A stretch of DNA of 64,000 nucleotides from Neorhizobium tomejilense (GCA_002968845.1 PVBG01000005.1:186001-250000); one strand, 5' to 3'; positions 26,617 to 35,854 are shown, counted from the stretch's first letter. Notes: a model not told the origin generated them from the sequence alone. Numbers and translations are program-made.

Positions 26617-27897
26617 ATGGTTCAAAGAGCAGGCAGCGCCGATCTCCCGCTTCACGGCGGCCGGGTTCCCCGGTGGCTCGGTGAGCGCATGACGAAGCTG
26701 GGCGCGGTCATCACCCAGGCGATCGTCATCGAATACGGCCGCGACGAACTTCTGCGGCGGCTGGCGCATCCCTTCTGGTTCCAGTCCTTCGGTTGCGTCA
26801 TGGGCATGGACTGGCATTCTTCCGGTATTACCACCAGCGTCCTCGGCGCGCTCAAGCGCGGGCTGACCCCGATGGCCGGCGAGCTCGGCATCCATGTCTG
26901 CGGCGGCCGCGGCCAGAGCTCCCGCAAGACGCCGGACGAGTTGATCGCCGTCGGCAACCGTGTCGGCATCGACGGCTGCGGCCTTGCGACGACCAGCCGG
27001 CTGGTCGCCAAGGTGGACAGCGCGGCGGTTCAGGACGGGTTCGATCTTTACCTGCACGGGTTCATCGTCACCGACGATGGCAAATGGGTGGTGGTGCAAC
27101 AGGGCATGAACGGCGACAAGCGCCAGGCGCGGCGTTACCACTGGATCTCGGAGGGCTTGAAGAGCTTCGTCGATTCCCCGCATGCGGCGATCGAAGGCCG
27201 CGGGCAGGGCGAGATCGTCAATCTCGCCGACCACCGTGCCGAAGCCTCCCGCAAGGGTCAGCTCGACCTGCTCGCGACGCTCGGGCCGGACCGGATTGTC
27301 CGCGAGGTGATCGCCATCGAGCCGGCGCGCAAGGTGAAGGAACTGGCGCAGCCGATGCTGCCGCATCTGGTCATGCCGGCGCATCACGATGTCCGCGAGG
27401 AGGACGTCAACATGAGGCGGCTGCATGGCACGCTGGCGGCGGCGGCCGATCGAGGCCCGGAGGATTTCGAGAACCTGCTGCTGATGCCGGGCGTCGGAGC
27501 GCGGACGGTCAAGGCTTTGGCCATGGTCGCCGAGGTGGTGCATGGCGCGCCGTGCCGTTTTTCCGATCCGGCGCGTTTCTCGCTCGCCCATGGCGGCAAG
27601 GACCGGCATCCGTTTCCGGTGCCGCTGAAAGTTTATGACGAGACGATCAAGGTGATGAAGTCTGCCGTCGGCAAGGCGCGGCTTGGTCGCGAGGAAGAGT
27701 TGCAGGCGCTGAAGCGGCTCGACGACCAGGCCCGCCAGATGGAGCGGTATGTGACAGGCCCGGACCTCAAGGAGATCGTCGCCGGCGAATTCCGCAAGTC
27801 GCACGAATGGGGCGGCCGCAGCGTCTTCGGCTGGGAGCCGCCGGCAGAGGAGGCCGCCAATTTTCCAGCATCAGCCGATTACTTGAAGGGATCGTAG
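26617..27897 (+). CDS. DUF763 domain protein with helix-hairpin-helix motif
   Basis: This protein of 426 residues matches the uncharacterised DUF763 family: N-terminal block SADLPLHGGRVPRWL, then FGCVMGMDWHSSG, CGGRGQSSRKTP and MPAHHDV. Near residues 286-302 the segment LLMPGVGARTVKAL reads as a helix-hairpin-helix, a non-specific DNA-binding element. With the conserved polar His, Asp and Arg blocks, a nucleic-acid enzyme is plausible but unproven. Its 3' end overlaps the convergent tautomerase gene by 19 bases. Confidence 0.85.
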   Translation: MVQRAGSADLPLHGGRVPRWLGERMTKLGAVITQAIVIEYGRDELLRRLAHPFWFQSFGCVMGMDWHSSGITTSVLGALKRGLTPMAGELGIHVCGGRGQSSRKTPDELIAVGNRVGIDGCGLATTSRLVAKVDSAAVQDGFDLYLHGFIVTDDGKWVVVQQGMNGDKRQARRYHWISEGLKSFVDSPHAAIEGRGQGEIVNLADHRAEASRKGQLDLLATLGPDRIVREVIAIEPARKVKELAQPMLPHLVMPAHHDVREEDVNMRRLHGTLAAAADRGPEDFENLLLMPGVGARTVKALAMVAEVVHGAPCRFSDPARFSLAHGGKDRHPFPVPLKVYDETIKVMKSAVGKARLGREEELQALKRLDDQARQMERYVTGPDLKEIVAGEFRKSHEWGGRSVFGWEPPAEEAANFPASADYLKGS

Positions 27898-28112
27898 CCG
27901 GGCTTTTTGTAGACAAGCTCCGGCTGCCCCTGGATATCCGGCACGTACACCTTGTCCGTCCAGGCGTCCCTCGGAAAGTCCTGGATTGCGACCGACACGG
28001 AACTCTCGGCAGAGCCGAGGGCGGTCATGACCGCCTTGGTCACCTCGGCCGTCAGCGCCTGCTTCTGCTCTTCGGAGCGGCCCTCGATCATTTTGACGAT
28101 AACATGGGGCAT
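27879..28112 (-). CDS. Tautomerase family protein (4-oxalocrotonate tautomerase-like)
   Basis: The 77-residue protein starts MPHVIVKM, so removal of Met exposes the catalytic Pro1 of the tautomerase superfamily. The length and the C-terminal extension resemble E. coli PptA/YdcE rather than the 62-residue classical enzyme. GGAGGAG precedes the ATG. It forms small oligomers and moves protons between keto and enol forms; its natural substrate is unknown. It overlaps the end of the DUF763 gene. Confidence 0.85.
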   Translation of the reverse strand: MPHVIVKMIEGRSEEQKQALTAEVTKAVMTALGSAESSVSVAIQDFPRDAWTDKVYVPDIQGQPELVYKKPGYDPFK

Positions 28113-28243
28113 GTTGCGCTCCTCCGATGGGCAGTTTTCAAATCAACCGTAAGTTAGGATAGACCGTCTTGCTCCGGAAGATCAATTGAGAACTGCCGAA
28201 AGGGCCCATATCAGAATCTCAGCATGTAGAGGAGCGCGCGACG

Positions 28244-28837
28244 TCAGTCTGACTTACGCAAACTGGATGCAAAGATGCCCAAACTAGTACCATAACCCTC
28301 GATAATCACATGATCACCGGCGCTGAGAGTGTTCCACTGAACTTTTGATATTCGGCAGAATGAGTCAAACATGAACGGCAAATTCTCGACATAAACCCCG
28401 GATTTACAGCCCTTCTCGCTCGCCCTCTCCGAGATGGTGAATGGAAGTTCCACATTCCGGCCAGCGACTAATGCGAGAATTACCGCCAAGGAAATGACAA
28501 TTGCCGTTCTTCCCATGAAGTAGATGATCAGCAGAAAAGTGAATGCAGCGCAGACCTTCGCTGCACCGCTTGGCAAGCCATTTCCGCCTCGCCGGATGAC
28601 CCACAAGCTTGTTCCGGCACAAGCCAATCCGACTCCATGTCCAAGGAGGTTGGTTGAAGAAACCCAACTGGACGAAGGTAGAAATTGGTAGCCAAATATA
28701 CCGGTGAGCAAGGGCAAGAATCCAATTAGAATCCAGAAGCGGAGTATGCGAATACCCATCCTCAAACGAGGACCTGTGGCTTTCTGAATCTCAGTGGCTA
28801 GCGAGTTGGACGCTTCGCGCAAGCGCGGATCTACCAT
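28244..28837 (-). CDS. Hypothetical membrane protein of low GC content
   Basis: I do not recognise this 197-residue protein. Hydrophobic segments near residues 32-55, 62-80 and 92-125 suggest three or four membrane helices. The tail of about 65 residues is polar, with two cysteines. Base composition is visibly lower in GC than all neighbours, and rare codons are frequent, which suggests recent acquisition. ATG 28837 fits a GGGGTG site; the frame is open another 38 codons upstream. It lies alone between a tautomerase and an aminotransferase gene. Confidence 0.6.
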   Translation of the reverse strand: MVDPRLREASNSLATEIQKATGPRLRMGIRILRFWILIGFLPLLTGIFGYQFLPSSSWVSSTNLLGHGVGLACAGTSLWVIRRGGNGLPSGAAKVCAAFTFLLIIYFMGRTAIVISLAVILALVAGRNVELPFTISERASEKGCKSGVYVENLPFMFDSFCRISKVQWNTLSAGDHVIIEGYGTSLGIFASSLRKSD

Positions 28838-28947
28838 TTTCACCCCATTGAACGTTAAGCAACCACAGGGTTGCATAGCAACCGCCACATATTCAAGATC
28901 GAGAGTAGCCCAAAAGTCCCACCTGGAAAGTGTCGCAGCCGATGCCC

Positions 28948-30156
28948 TCACGCCATCGGCGTCGTCGCGCGGTCACGTCCAGTGGATGCGATGCGGCCGG
29001 CGAGGTCGGCGATACGGTCCATGGCGGTTGCAACCACATCGTCCGGGACCGTCAGCGAGATGCGCAGGAAACCTGCAGCCTGGTCTCCGAAGGAGGTGCC
29101 GGGCATGACGGCGACTTTTTCCTCGCGCAGCAGTTCCCAGGCGAATTCCTCGCCGTTGAGGCCGGTGGCGGTCACGTCGAGCAGGACAAACATGCCCCCT
29201 TCCGGCGGCATCGGCTTGACGAGATTGCTGCCGGCAAACGCCTTCTCGACGATCGTGGCACGGCGGCGATAATTTTCCCGCATCACGTCGGCGGTGTCGA
29301 AATGCTGCGACAGTGCCATGGCGGTCATGTCGGAGATGAAGGGTTGCACGCCGAACAGCATGGTCTCGGACACCGGCAGCAGTCTTTCACAGAACTCCTC
29401 CGGGCCGGCGGCCCAGCCGCTGCGGAAGCCGGGGGCAGCGTGGGATTTCGAGATCGACGAGACCGCGATGGTACGTTCGGCCAGTGCCGGAATATCGAAG
29501 GGCGAGGCGAAGGGCGTGCCTTCGAAGATCAGTTGCTCATAGACCTCGTCCGAAACGATCCAGAGGTCATGCTTGCGGCAGACCTCACCGATCGCGGCGA
29601 TCTCGGCGGCGGTCAGCACCGCGCCGGTCGGGTTGTGCGGCGTGTTGAGGAGGAGCACGCGGGCCTCCGGCGTGATTGCCCGTTCGAGATCCTCGGCCTG
29701 TAGGTGGAATTTCTTTTCCGGACGCAGCGGCACGGGGATCATGTGTGCGCCGGTGGACTGGATGACGCCTTCATAGGTGGCATAGAGCGGATCGCCGACG
29801 AGCACGCCGTCGCCGGCTTCGACGAGACCGGTCATGACGGCATAGAGAGCGGTCTGGGTGCCGGGGAAACAGAGGAAATTGCGCTCCGTGACACCTGGCC
29901 GGCGTTTCGAATACTTTTCCACCAGCGCCTTCAGCACCGGCGGTTCGCCGCGGCCATTGGAATACCGGGTGCGGCCGGCATACATGGCGCGCGCCGCCTC
30001 GTCGAGCAGGGCCTTGTCCGGCTTGACGTCCGGCTCGCCGATGGTGAGTTCGATGATGTCCTCGCCCGATGCCTGCATACGGCGGGCGGTCAGGTGGAGT
30101 GCCCAGCGGCCGGAGCCGAGATGGGCGAGGCGGTCGGTGATCGAGGCATAACGCAT
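28948..30156 (-). CDS. PLP-dependent class I/II aminotransferase
   Basis: The protein of 402 residues carries NTPHNPTGAVL, IVSDEVYEQL and the PLP lysine in SSISKSHAAPGFRSGW, the order typical of aspartate/aromatic-type aminotransferases. AAGGAA precedes ATG 30156. It is 15 bases downstream of a TetR regulator on the same strand, so the two form an operon and the regulator probably controls the enzyme. The donor and acceptor are not assignable. Confidence 0.9.
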   Translation of the reverse strand: MRYASITDRLAHLGSGRWALHLTARRMQASGEDIIELTIGEPDVKPDKALLDEAARAMYAGRTRYSNGRGEPPVLKALVEKYSKRRPGVTERNFLCFPGTQTALYAVMTGLVEAGDGVLVGDPLYATYEGVIQSTGAHMIPVPLRPEKKFHLQAEDLERAITPEARVLLLNTPHNPTGAVLTAAEIAAIGEVCRKHDLWIVSDEVYEQLIFEGTPFASPFDIPALAERTIAVSSISKSHAAPGFRSGWAAGPEEFCERLLPVSETMLFGVQPFISDMTAMALSQHFDTADVMRENYRRRATIVEKAFAGSNLVKPMPPEGGMFVLLDVTATGLNGEEFAWELLREEKVAVMPGTSFGDQAAGFLRISLTVPDDVVATAMDRIADLAGRIASTGRDRATTPMA

Positions 30157-30171
30157 CGGTGGTTCCTTTTC

Positions 30172-30813
30172 TTATCGTTGTTCGGCCGAAAGCTCGCCGG
30201 GCTGCAGGCGCAGCAGCGCTTCCACGGAGATCAGGGCATTTTCTGCGAGTTCGTGTTCCGCAAACGTATCGGCCGCAAGCGTTCCCTCCAGCCAGAGGCC
30301 GTCGACGAGCGCGTTGACCCCGATCGCATAGGTACGGCATTGGGCGGGGCTCAGTGCTCGCTTTTCCTCGACGAAGAAGGCGGACAGCAAGGTTTCCAGC
30401 GCCGCAAGGAAAGAGAGATAGTTTTCGCGGTGGATGGCGGCGAAGCTCTGGTCGATCTGGATATGGCTGATGAAGGCGGCCCAGAGCGACAGCGTGCGCG
30501 GGTCGGTGACCGGCGGCGTCACATTGGCGACGATGAAGCGGCGCAGGCGCGAGCGGGCCGTCTCGCCCTCGATCGCGGCAGCAACCGCCGCCTCGGTCAT
30601 GCCGGCCATCACCTTTCGGTAGGCCGCCTGCAGCATCTGGTCCTTGCTGCTGAAATAGTGCCGGATCAGCCCGCCGGTGACGCCGGCGCGCATGGCGATC
30701 TGGCGGACCGTCGCGCCCTGGATGCCGAACTCGGCAATGCAATCGAGCGTGGCGGCAATCAGGTCCTCGCGCCGCTCGGCCTCGCTTGCCCTATGGTAGG
30801 TGCGGCGGTTCAC
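30172..30813 (-). CDS. TetR-family regulator (BetI-like)
   Basis: The 213-residue regulator has a TetR helix-turn-helix (ATVRQIAMRAGVTGGLIRHYF) and a BetI-like C-terminal domain. The start is GTG 30813 with AGGAG 7 bases upstream; the overlapping ATG is out of frame. It heads a two-gene operon with an aminotransferase. Resemblance to BetI is in the DNA-binding region (GGLIRHYF) and does not by itself imply choline control, because no bet genes are present. Confidence 0.86.
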   Translation of the reverse strand: MNRRTYHRASEAERREDLIAATLDCIAEFGIQGATVRQIAMRAGVTGGLIRHYFSSKDQMLQAAYRKVMAGMTEAAVAAAIEGETARSRLRRFIVANVTPPVTDPRTLSLWAAFISHIQIDQSFAAIHRENYLSFLAALETLLSAFFVEEKRALSPAQCRTYAIGVNALVDGLWLEGTLAADTFAEHELAENALISVEALLRLQPGELSAEQR

Positions 30814-31070
30814 GGGTCATCTCCTGAGGAACGGGCAGGCCGTTTTTCGCACGGCGTCACGGCTTATTATACGCCCGAATAATTCGCGCAAGAGAATTCC
30901 TCGAACTTCCGCCGCATCAGCATCGTTCGGGCGGCGAAAATTCATCGCAAAATGTAACTTCCTATCAGTTTTGAGGGGTGGGCATTAAGGGATCCTACAC
31001 CTTAACCTTCACAATATGGAACCGATACACCTCCCAAAGGGCGGTGACCGCGGCGGATTGGGGGATCATA

Positions 31071-32594
31071 ATGTCGTCGGCTGAAGAAAAACGCGAACTG
31101 CAAAAGCGTCTAGATTTTATCGGTCTGGACCAGGAGGCACGCTCGACGCTTCGTCGTCTCGCGCCGACCATCAATGCCGGCCTTTCGGCAGCTCTCGGCG
31201 CGCTTTACAAGAAGATCCAGTCGACACCCGACACCGCCAAGTTCTTCACCAACCAGGCTCACGTAGAAAGCGCCAAGAAGCGCCAGATGAGCCATTGGAA
31301 CGTTGTCGGCGAGGCCAAGTACGATGAGCGTTATGTGGAAAGCGTGCAGGCCGTCGGCGTCGCGCATGCCCATTCTGGTCTCGACCCGCGCTGGCATATC
31401 GGCGGCCAGGCGCTGGTCGTGGAAAGCCTCATCCACAAAGTGATGGCCGAGAACTGGCCCTCCCGTTTCGGTCGCGGCAAATCCGAAAAGCTTGCCAAGG
31501 ACGTTGCGACGCTGGTCAAGGCGGCGATGCTCGACCTGGACTATTCGATCTCCGCCTATCTGGAGATACAGGCAGAACAGCGCCGCCACGCCGAGGAGGC
31601 GAAGCTCGCCGCCGATGAGGAGCAGGAAGTTGCGCTCGAGGCTCTGGACGACGTGCTGAAGGGGCTTGCCGCGGGCGATCTGGAGAGCCGGCTTTCCAGT
31701 GCTCTTCCTGAAAACTTCGTCAGGATGGCGGAAGGCTACAACGGCAGTGCCGAGAAGCTTCGCGGCACATTGGCGACCGTGCGCCATGCCGGAGAGGAAA
31801 TCCTCGTCAGCACCAACGGTATCTCTCAGGCTTCGAAGGATCTGGCGCGGCGGACGGAAGAACAGGCGCAGGGCCTGGAGGAGAGCTCGGCGACGCTGCA
31901 CCAGCTCACCCACAGCGTTTCCGGCACCGCCGAAGGCGCCAGCAAGGCGGCCGGCGCAGTCGACGTGGCGCTTTCGGAGGCGCGTGCCTCGGGGCCGGTC
32001 GTCAAGCAGGCCGTTGCGGCCATGGGCGAGATCGAGCGCTCGTCCGACGAGATTTCAAAGATCATCGGCGTCATCGACGAGATAGCTTTCCAGACCAATC
32101 TTCTGGCGCTCAACGCGGGCGTCGAGGCGGCACGTGCCGGCGAAGCCGGTCGCGGTTTCGCGGTCGTGGCACAGGAAGTGCGGGCGCTGGCGCAGCGTTG
32201 CGCCGATGCCGCCAAGGAGATCAAGGATCTGATCTCCGACAGTTCGCGCCAGGTGCAGGCGGGCGTCGATCTCGTCAACAATGCCGGTGCGGCGCTCAGC
32301 CAGATCACCACGCGCATCGACGACATCAACACGATCGTCAAGACGATCGCGACCGAGGCGGCGCATCAGTCGATCGGCCTGCATGAGGTCAACGGGGCTC
32401 TGAGCCGGATGGATTCGCTCACCCAGGAAAATTCGGCCATGGTGCTGGAGACGTCCAAGCAGACATCGGACCTGCGCGACGCGGTCGAGCGGCTGGTCAC
32501 GGCACTGCGCGGCTTCAAGACCCGCAGCGCGGAACGGCTCGCTCGCGACCGCCAGAAGCGGGAGGAGATTCCCGGCCGTCGCCTCGTCGCCTGA
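31071..32594 (+). CDS. Globin-coupled methyl-accepting chemotaxis protein (HemAT-like aerotaxis sensor)
   Basis: The protein of 507 residues has no membrane helix. Residues 1-180 are a sensor globin: His99 in VAHAHSGLDPRW is the proximal heme ligand position, followed by the WHIGGQ helix. A short HAMP-like linker (LAAGDLESRL) leads to the receptor signalling domain with the tip [20 protein letters not shown]. By analogy with HemAT it would bind oxygen and steer aerotaxis through CheA. GGGGA 7 bases before ATG 31071 selects this start. It ends two bases before the convergent MFS gene and carries no CheR pentapeptide. Confidence 0.92.
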   Translation: MSSAEEKRELQKRLDFIGLDQEARSTLRRLAPTINAGLSAALGALYKKIQSTPDTAKFFTNQAHVESAKKRQMSHWNVVGEAKYDERYVESVQAVGVAHAHSGLDPRWHIGGQALVVESLIHKVMAENWPSRFGRGKSEKLAKDVATLVKAAMLDLDYSISAYLEIQAEQRRHAEEAKLAADEEQEVALEALDDVLKGLAAGDLESRLSSALPENFVRMAEGYNGSAEKLRGTLATVRHAGEEILVSTNGISQASKDLARRTEEQAQGLEESSATLHQLTHSVSGTAEGASKAAGAVDVALSEARASGPVVKQAVAAMGEIERSSDEISKIIGVIDEIAFQTNLLALNAGVEAARAGEAGRGFAVVAQEVRALAQRCADAAKEIKDLISDSSRQVQAGVDLVNNAGAALSQITTRIDDINTIVKTIATEAAHQSIGLHEVNGALSRMDSLTQENSAMVLETSKQTSDLRDAVERLVTALRGFKTRSAERLARDRQKREEIPGRRLVA

Positions 32595-33830
32595 TCAGCG
32601 TCTTCCGCCGGCCAGCCGGACGGCTTCCGGCCTGCTTCGCAGGATCAGCATCGAGGCGGCGCCGAAGATCGGCCCGACCGCGAGCAGCACGAACGTCCAG
32701 CGCCAGCCGCCAAGCAGCGCGGCTAGATGCGGCATCAGCCAGATCATGAAGATGGTCAGCGCGAAACCCATGCCCATCTGCAGCGACAGCGCCGTGCCGA
32801 TGTAATTGCGGTCGGCAAGCTCGGTTACTGCGGCGGAGAACTGCGCCGAATCTCCGATGATCGAAATCCCCCAAACGACTACCACCAGCGCCAGCAGCCA
32901 GAATGGCCCGTCGAAGACGAAGCCGATGGACAGGGCGCAGGCGCCGGAGACGATCATCAGGCCGGCGGTGGTGGCGGTGCGGCCAAAACGGTCCGAGAGC
33001 ACGCCGCCGGCGAAACAGCCGAACACGCCTGAGGCGACCGCGATGAAGGTGAGCAGCGAGGCTTCGCTGCTGATGCCGGTTCCACCCTTGTCGAGGGCGG
33101 CGGTCAGATAGGCGAGCAGCCAGGCCCACATGGCATAAAGCTCCCACATGTGGCCGAGATAACCGCCGTTGACGAGCAGCAGGTTGCGGTCCTTCAGCAC
33201 CCGACCGATCTGGCGCGGATCGAACAGCGCCTTTCCGAACGGATAGGGGCCCTCACGGGTGAAGACGAGGAAAACGACGGCACCGACCAGCGTCGCACCG
33301 CTCGATGAGAGGACGACATTGTGCCAGTCGACCGCCGACGACATGCCGCGGAAGAGATGCGGCAGCGACGAGCCGGCGGTGATCGCGCCGATGACGCCGG
33401 CCAGCGCCAGGCCGCGGCCGGAGATGAACCAGGTGGAGACGAGTTTCAGCGCCGGCGGATAGACGCCGGCGAGCGCGAAGCCTGTAACCATGCGACAGAG
33501 GATGGCGCCGGCCGGGCCGGGCTCCAGAGCCAGGGCGGCATTGGAGAGCGCCGCAAGCAGGGCGGAGGCCGCCATCAGCCGGTTCATGCGGATGAGGTCC
33601 GGCAGGTTGAAGAAGCTTGCGGCCAGAGCGCCGATCACGAAGCCGATCTGCACGCCGTTGGTAAGCCAGGCAGCGGCAATTTCGGACAGCGACCAGGCGC
33701 GTTTCAGCTCTGGCGCGATCGCGTTTGCCGAAAACCAGCAGGAGAAGGAGAGCACGACGGCGAGGCACAACAGCGCCAGCATGGACCAGCGGCCTTCGGC
33801 TGGCGTTTCCAGGGTCGTCGCGGTGCTCAT
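32595..33830 (-). CDS. MFS transporter
   Basis: This 411-residue protein has about twelve hydrophobic segments and the major facilitator layout, with VLSDRFGRTA matching the loop 8-9 motif in the second half and FALAGVYPPALKL in the first. I chose ATG 33830; the open frame extends 25 codons into the LLM gene. It lies four bases after the LLM monooxygenase gene on the same strand, so it probably imports the substrate of that enzyme or exports its product. Confidence 0.88.
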   Translation of the reverse strand: MSTATTLETPAEGRWSMLALLCLAVVLSFSCWFSANAIAPELKRAWSLSEIAAAWLTNGVQIGFVIGALAASFFNLPDLIRMNRLMAASALLAALSNAALALEPGPAGAILCRMVTGFALAGVYPPALKLVSTWFISGRGLALAGVIGAITAGSSLPHLFRGMSSAVDWHNVVLSSSGATLVGAVVFLVFTREGPYPFGKALFDPRQIGRVLKDRNLLLVNGGYLGHMWELYAMWAWLLAYLTAALDKGGTGISSEASLLTFIAVASGVFGCFAGGVLSDRFGRTATTAGLMIVSGACALSIGFVFDGPFWLLALVVVVWGISIIGDSAQFSAAVTELADRNYIGTALSLQMGMGFALTIFMIWLMPHLAALLGGWRWTFVLLAVGPIFGAASMLILRSRPEAVRLAGGRR

Positions 33831-33834
33831 CGGT

Positions 33835-35196
33835 CTATCCAGTCGCGCGATATCTGGCGGCGATATGCCGGCTCGGCAGCCGCTGCGCCCCGAACAGTTT
33901 TTCACGGAAGGGGCCTTCGCGATAGCCGGTCTTGTAGAGACCGCGTTCCTGCAGGATCGGGATCACCAGTTCGATGATATCGTCAAAACATTCCGGCACG
34001 ACGGTGCGCGACAGGTTGAAACCGTCGACGCCGGCCTCATCCATCCAGGCGACGAGGTTGTCGGCGATCTGTTCTGCGGAACCCACCATCGGCGCCTGGC
34101 GGCTGCCGAGCACCATTTGTTCGAGCAGCTTGCGCTTGGTCCATTGCGGCCCGGCGGTGCGGGTCATCGCCTCGACGTTCGAGACGATCGCTGAACTCTT
34201 GCCGGTCTCGATCGGCTCGTCGAGATCGTATTTTGCAAAGTCGATGCCGAGTGAGCCGGCGGCATGCACGAGAGCACCTTCGGAACTCGCATAGGCGCGA
34301 TAATCCTCGAATTTTTCGCGGGCTTCCTTTTCGGTGCGGGCGGTGACGATCGTGGCGCCGACGAAGACTTTGACATCCTCGGCGTTGCGGCCGTATTCGA
34401 CGGCGCGAGCCCTTATGTCGTCGACGATGCCCTTGACGCCTTCGGTCTTCTGGCCGTTGACGAAGACGCACTCGGCATGGGTGGCGGCGAATTGGCGGCC
34501 GCGGGTCGAGGAGCCCGCCTGGTAGAGAACCGGGGTGCGCTGCGGCGAGGGTTCGCAGAGATGGATCGCCTCGATGCCGTATTGCTTGCCGCGGTGATGG
34601 ACCTTGTGGACCTTGGCCGGGTCGGCGTAGACGTGGTTCGCCTGATTGAAGACGATGGCGTCATCCTCCCAGCTTCCTTCCCAGAGCCGGTACATGATCT
34701 CCATATACTCGTCGGCGAGGTCGTAGCGGTCATCATGGGCCGCCATCCCATCGAGGCCGATCGCCTTCGCGGCGCTGTCGAGATAACCGGTGACGATGTT
34801 CCAGCCGATGCGACCTCCCGTCAGGTGATCGAGCGTCGACATGCGGCGCGCGAAGACGAAAGGCGGTTCATGGGTCAGGTTGGCGGTAACGCCAAATGAG
34901 AGATGTTCGGTGACGGCGGCCATGGCCGGCACCAGCAGCAGCGGATCGTTGACCGGCACCTGCACCGCACCCCTCAGCGCTGCCGCGTTGCTGCCGCCGA
35001 AGACGTCGTTGACGCCGAGCACATCGGCGAGGAATATGCCGTCGAACAGGCCCGCTTCCAGCCTTTTCGCATAGTCCGTCCAGTAGCGGAGCTGCCCATA
35101 GCGGTGCGACTGGTCGCGCGGATGTGCCCACAGCCCCTGCTGGATATGGCCGACGCAGTTCATGTCGAAGGCGTTGAAACGGATTTCGCGTGTCAC
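33835..35196 (-). CDS. LLM-class flavin-dependent monooxygenase (NtaA/SnaA/DszA family)
   Basis: The protein of 453 residues shows the bacterial luciferase-like barrel, with family blocks GIFLADVLG near residue 55, GRIGWNIVTG near 130 and QAGSSTRGRQFAA. Members use reduced FMN from a separate reductase to oxidise chelators, sulfonates or dibenzothiophene-type compounds. The start GTG 35196 has GAGGG 7 bases upstream. It heads an operon with the MFS transporter and is divergent from an XRE-cupin regulator. No flavin reductase gene is adjacent. Confidence 0.9.
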   Translation of the reverse strand: MTREIRFNAFDMNCVGHIQQGLWAHPRDQSHRYGQLRYWTDYAKRLEAGLFDGIFLADVLGVNDVFGGSNAAALRGAVQVPVNDPLLLVPAMAAVTEHLSFGVTANLTHEPPFVFARRMSTLDHLTGGRIGWNIVTGYLDSAAKAIGLDGMAAHDDRYDLADEYMEIMYRLWEGSWEDDAIVFNQANHVYADPAKVHKVHHRGKQYGIEAIHLCEPSPQRTPVLYQAGSSTRGRQFAATHAECVFVNGQKTEGVKGIVDDIRARAVEYGRNAEDVKVFVGATIVTARTEKEAREKFEDYRAYASSEGALVHAAGSLGIDFAKYDLDEPIETGKSSAIVSNVEAMTRTAGPQWTKRKLLEQMVLGSRQAPMVGSAEQIADNLVAWMDEAGVDGFNLSRTVVPECFDDIIELVIPILQERGLYKTGYREGPFREKLFGAQRLPSRHIAARYRATG

Positions 35197-35223
35197 GATC
35201 TTCCCTCTGAAGTCCCCATTGCC

Positions 35224-35236
35224 GACAAGGCTTGTC
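35224..35236. promoter_or_regulatory. Palindrome between the monooxygenase and XRE regulator genes
   Basis: GACAAG-G-CTTGTC is a perfect 6-bp inverted repeat around one base. It lies 28 bases upstream of the monooxygenase start and 64 bases upstream of the regulator start. A second imperfect repeat, TCGTC-N10-GACGA, lies at 35252-35271. They are candidate operators for the XRE-cupin protein. Confidence 0.5.
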
Positions 35237-35299
35237 TCTTATAGGATGCCATCGTCCACTATAGAAGACGATTATCGAAAGGCAAGCCGCTTGCAGCAG

Positions 35300-35854
35300 A
35301 TGGAGAACGACCCGGTCCAGGCGATCGCCACGCGGCTGAAGATCGAGCGGGAGGCGCGAGGCTGGTCCCTGGCCGAGCTTGCCGAACGCTCGGGCGTCTC
35401 CAAGGCGATGATCAGCAAGATCGAGCGCAGCGAGGCAAGCCCGACGGCGACGGTGCTCGGCCGGCTCTCGGGCGCCTTCGGCCTGCCGCTTTCGGTACTG
35501 CTGGCGCTTGCCGAGCGGGCGCAGGAGCGCGTTGCGCTGCAGGCGGAGCAGCCGGTCTGGACCGATCCGGAGACGGGTTATACCCGACGCGCCGTCTCTC
35601 CGGCGAATTCGCCGTTGGAGATTCTGGATGTTTCGCTGCCATCAGGCGTGCGCGTGCCCTATCCGGCATCCGCCTTCGCCTTCCAGCACCAGCAGATTTG
35701 GGTGCTTGCGGGCCGGCTCGATTTCCAGGAAGGGCCGGTGATGCACCATCTCGCCGAAGGCGATTGCCTTCTGCTCGGCCCGCCTGCCGATTGCGTCTTC
35801 TTCAACCCAGGCAAGGAACCGGCGCGTTATGTGGTGGCGCTGACCCGGCGCTAG
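35300..35854 (+). CDS. XRE-family regulator with C-terminal cupin domain
   Basis: Residues 10-65 form an XRE helix-turn-helix (WSLAELAERSGVSKAMISKIE), and residues 110-184 a cupin sensor barrel (QQIWVLAGRLDF, then GDCLLLGPPADCVF). The protein is 184 residues from ATG 35300; in-frame ATGs at 35246 and 35162 would add a non-conserved tail and run into the divergent promoter region. It probably controls the monooxygenase-MFS operon opposite. Its stop overlaps that of the convergent DUF2474 gene. Confidence 0.85.
   Translation: MENDPVQAIATRLKIEREARGWSLAELAERSGVSKAMISKIERSEASPTATVLGRLSGAFGLPLSVLLALAERAQERVALQAEQPVWTDPETGYTRRAVSPANSPLEILDVSLPSGVRVPYPASAFAFQHQQIWVLAGRLDFQEGPVMHHLAEGDCLLLGPPADCVFFNPGKEPARYVVALTRR

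Noticed and set aside
31018..31042. GGAAC upstream of the globin-coupled receptor as an EcfG promoter
   Set aside because: Neither 16 nor 17 bases of spacing brings up a CGTT or GGTT -10 element.
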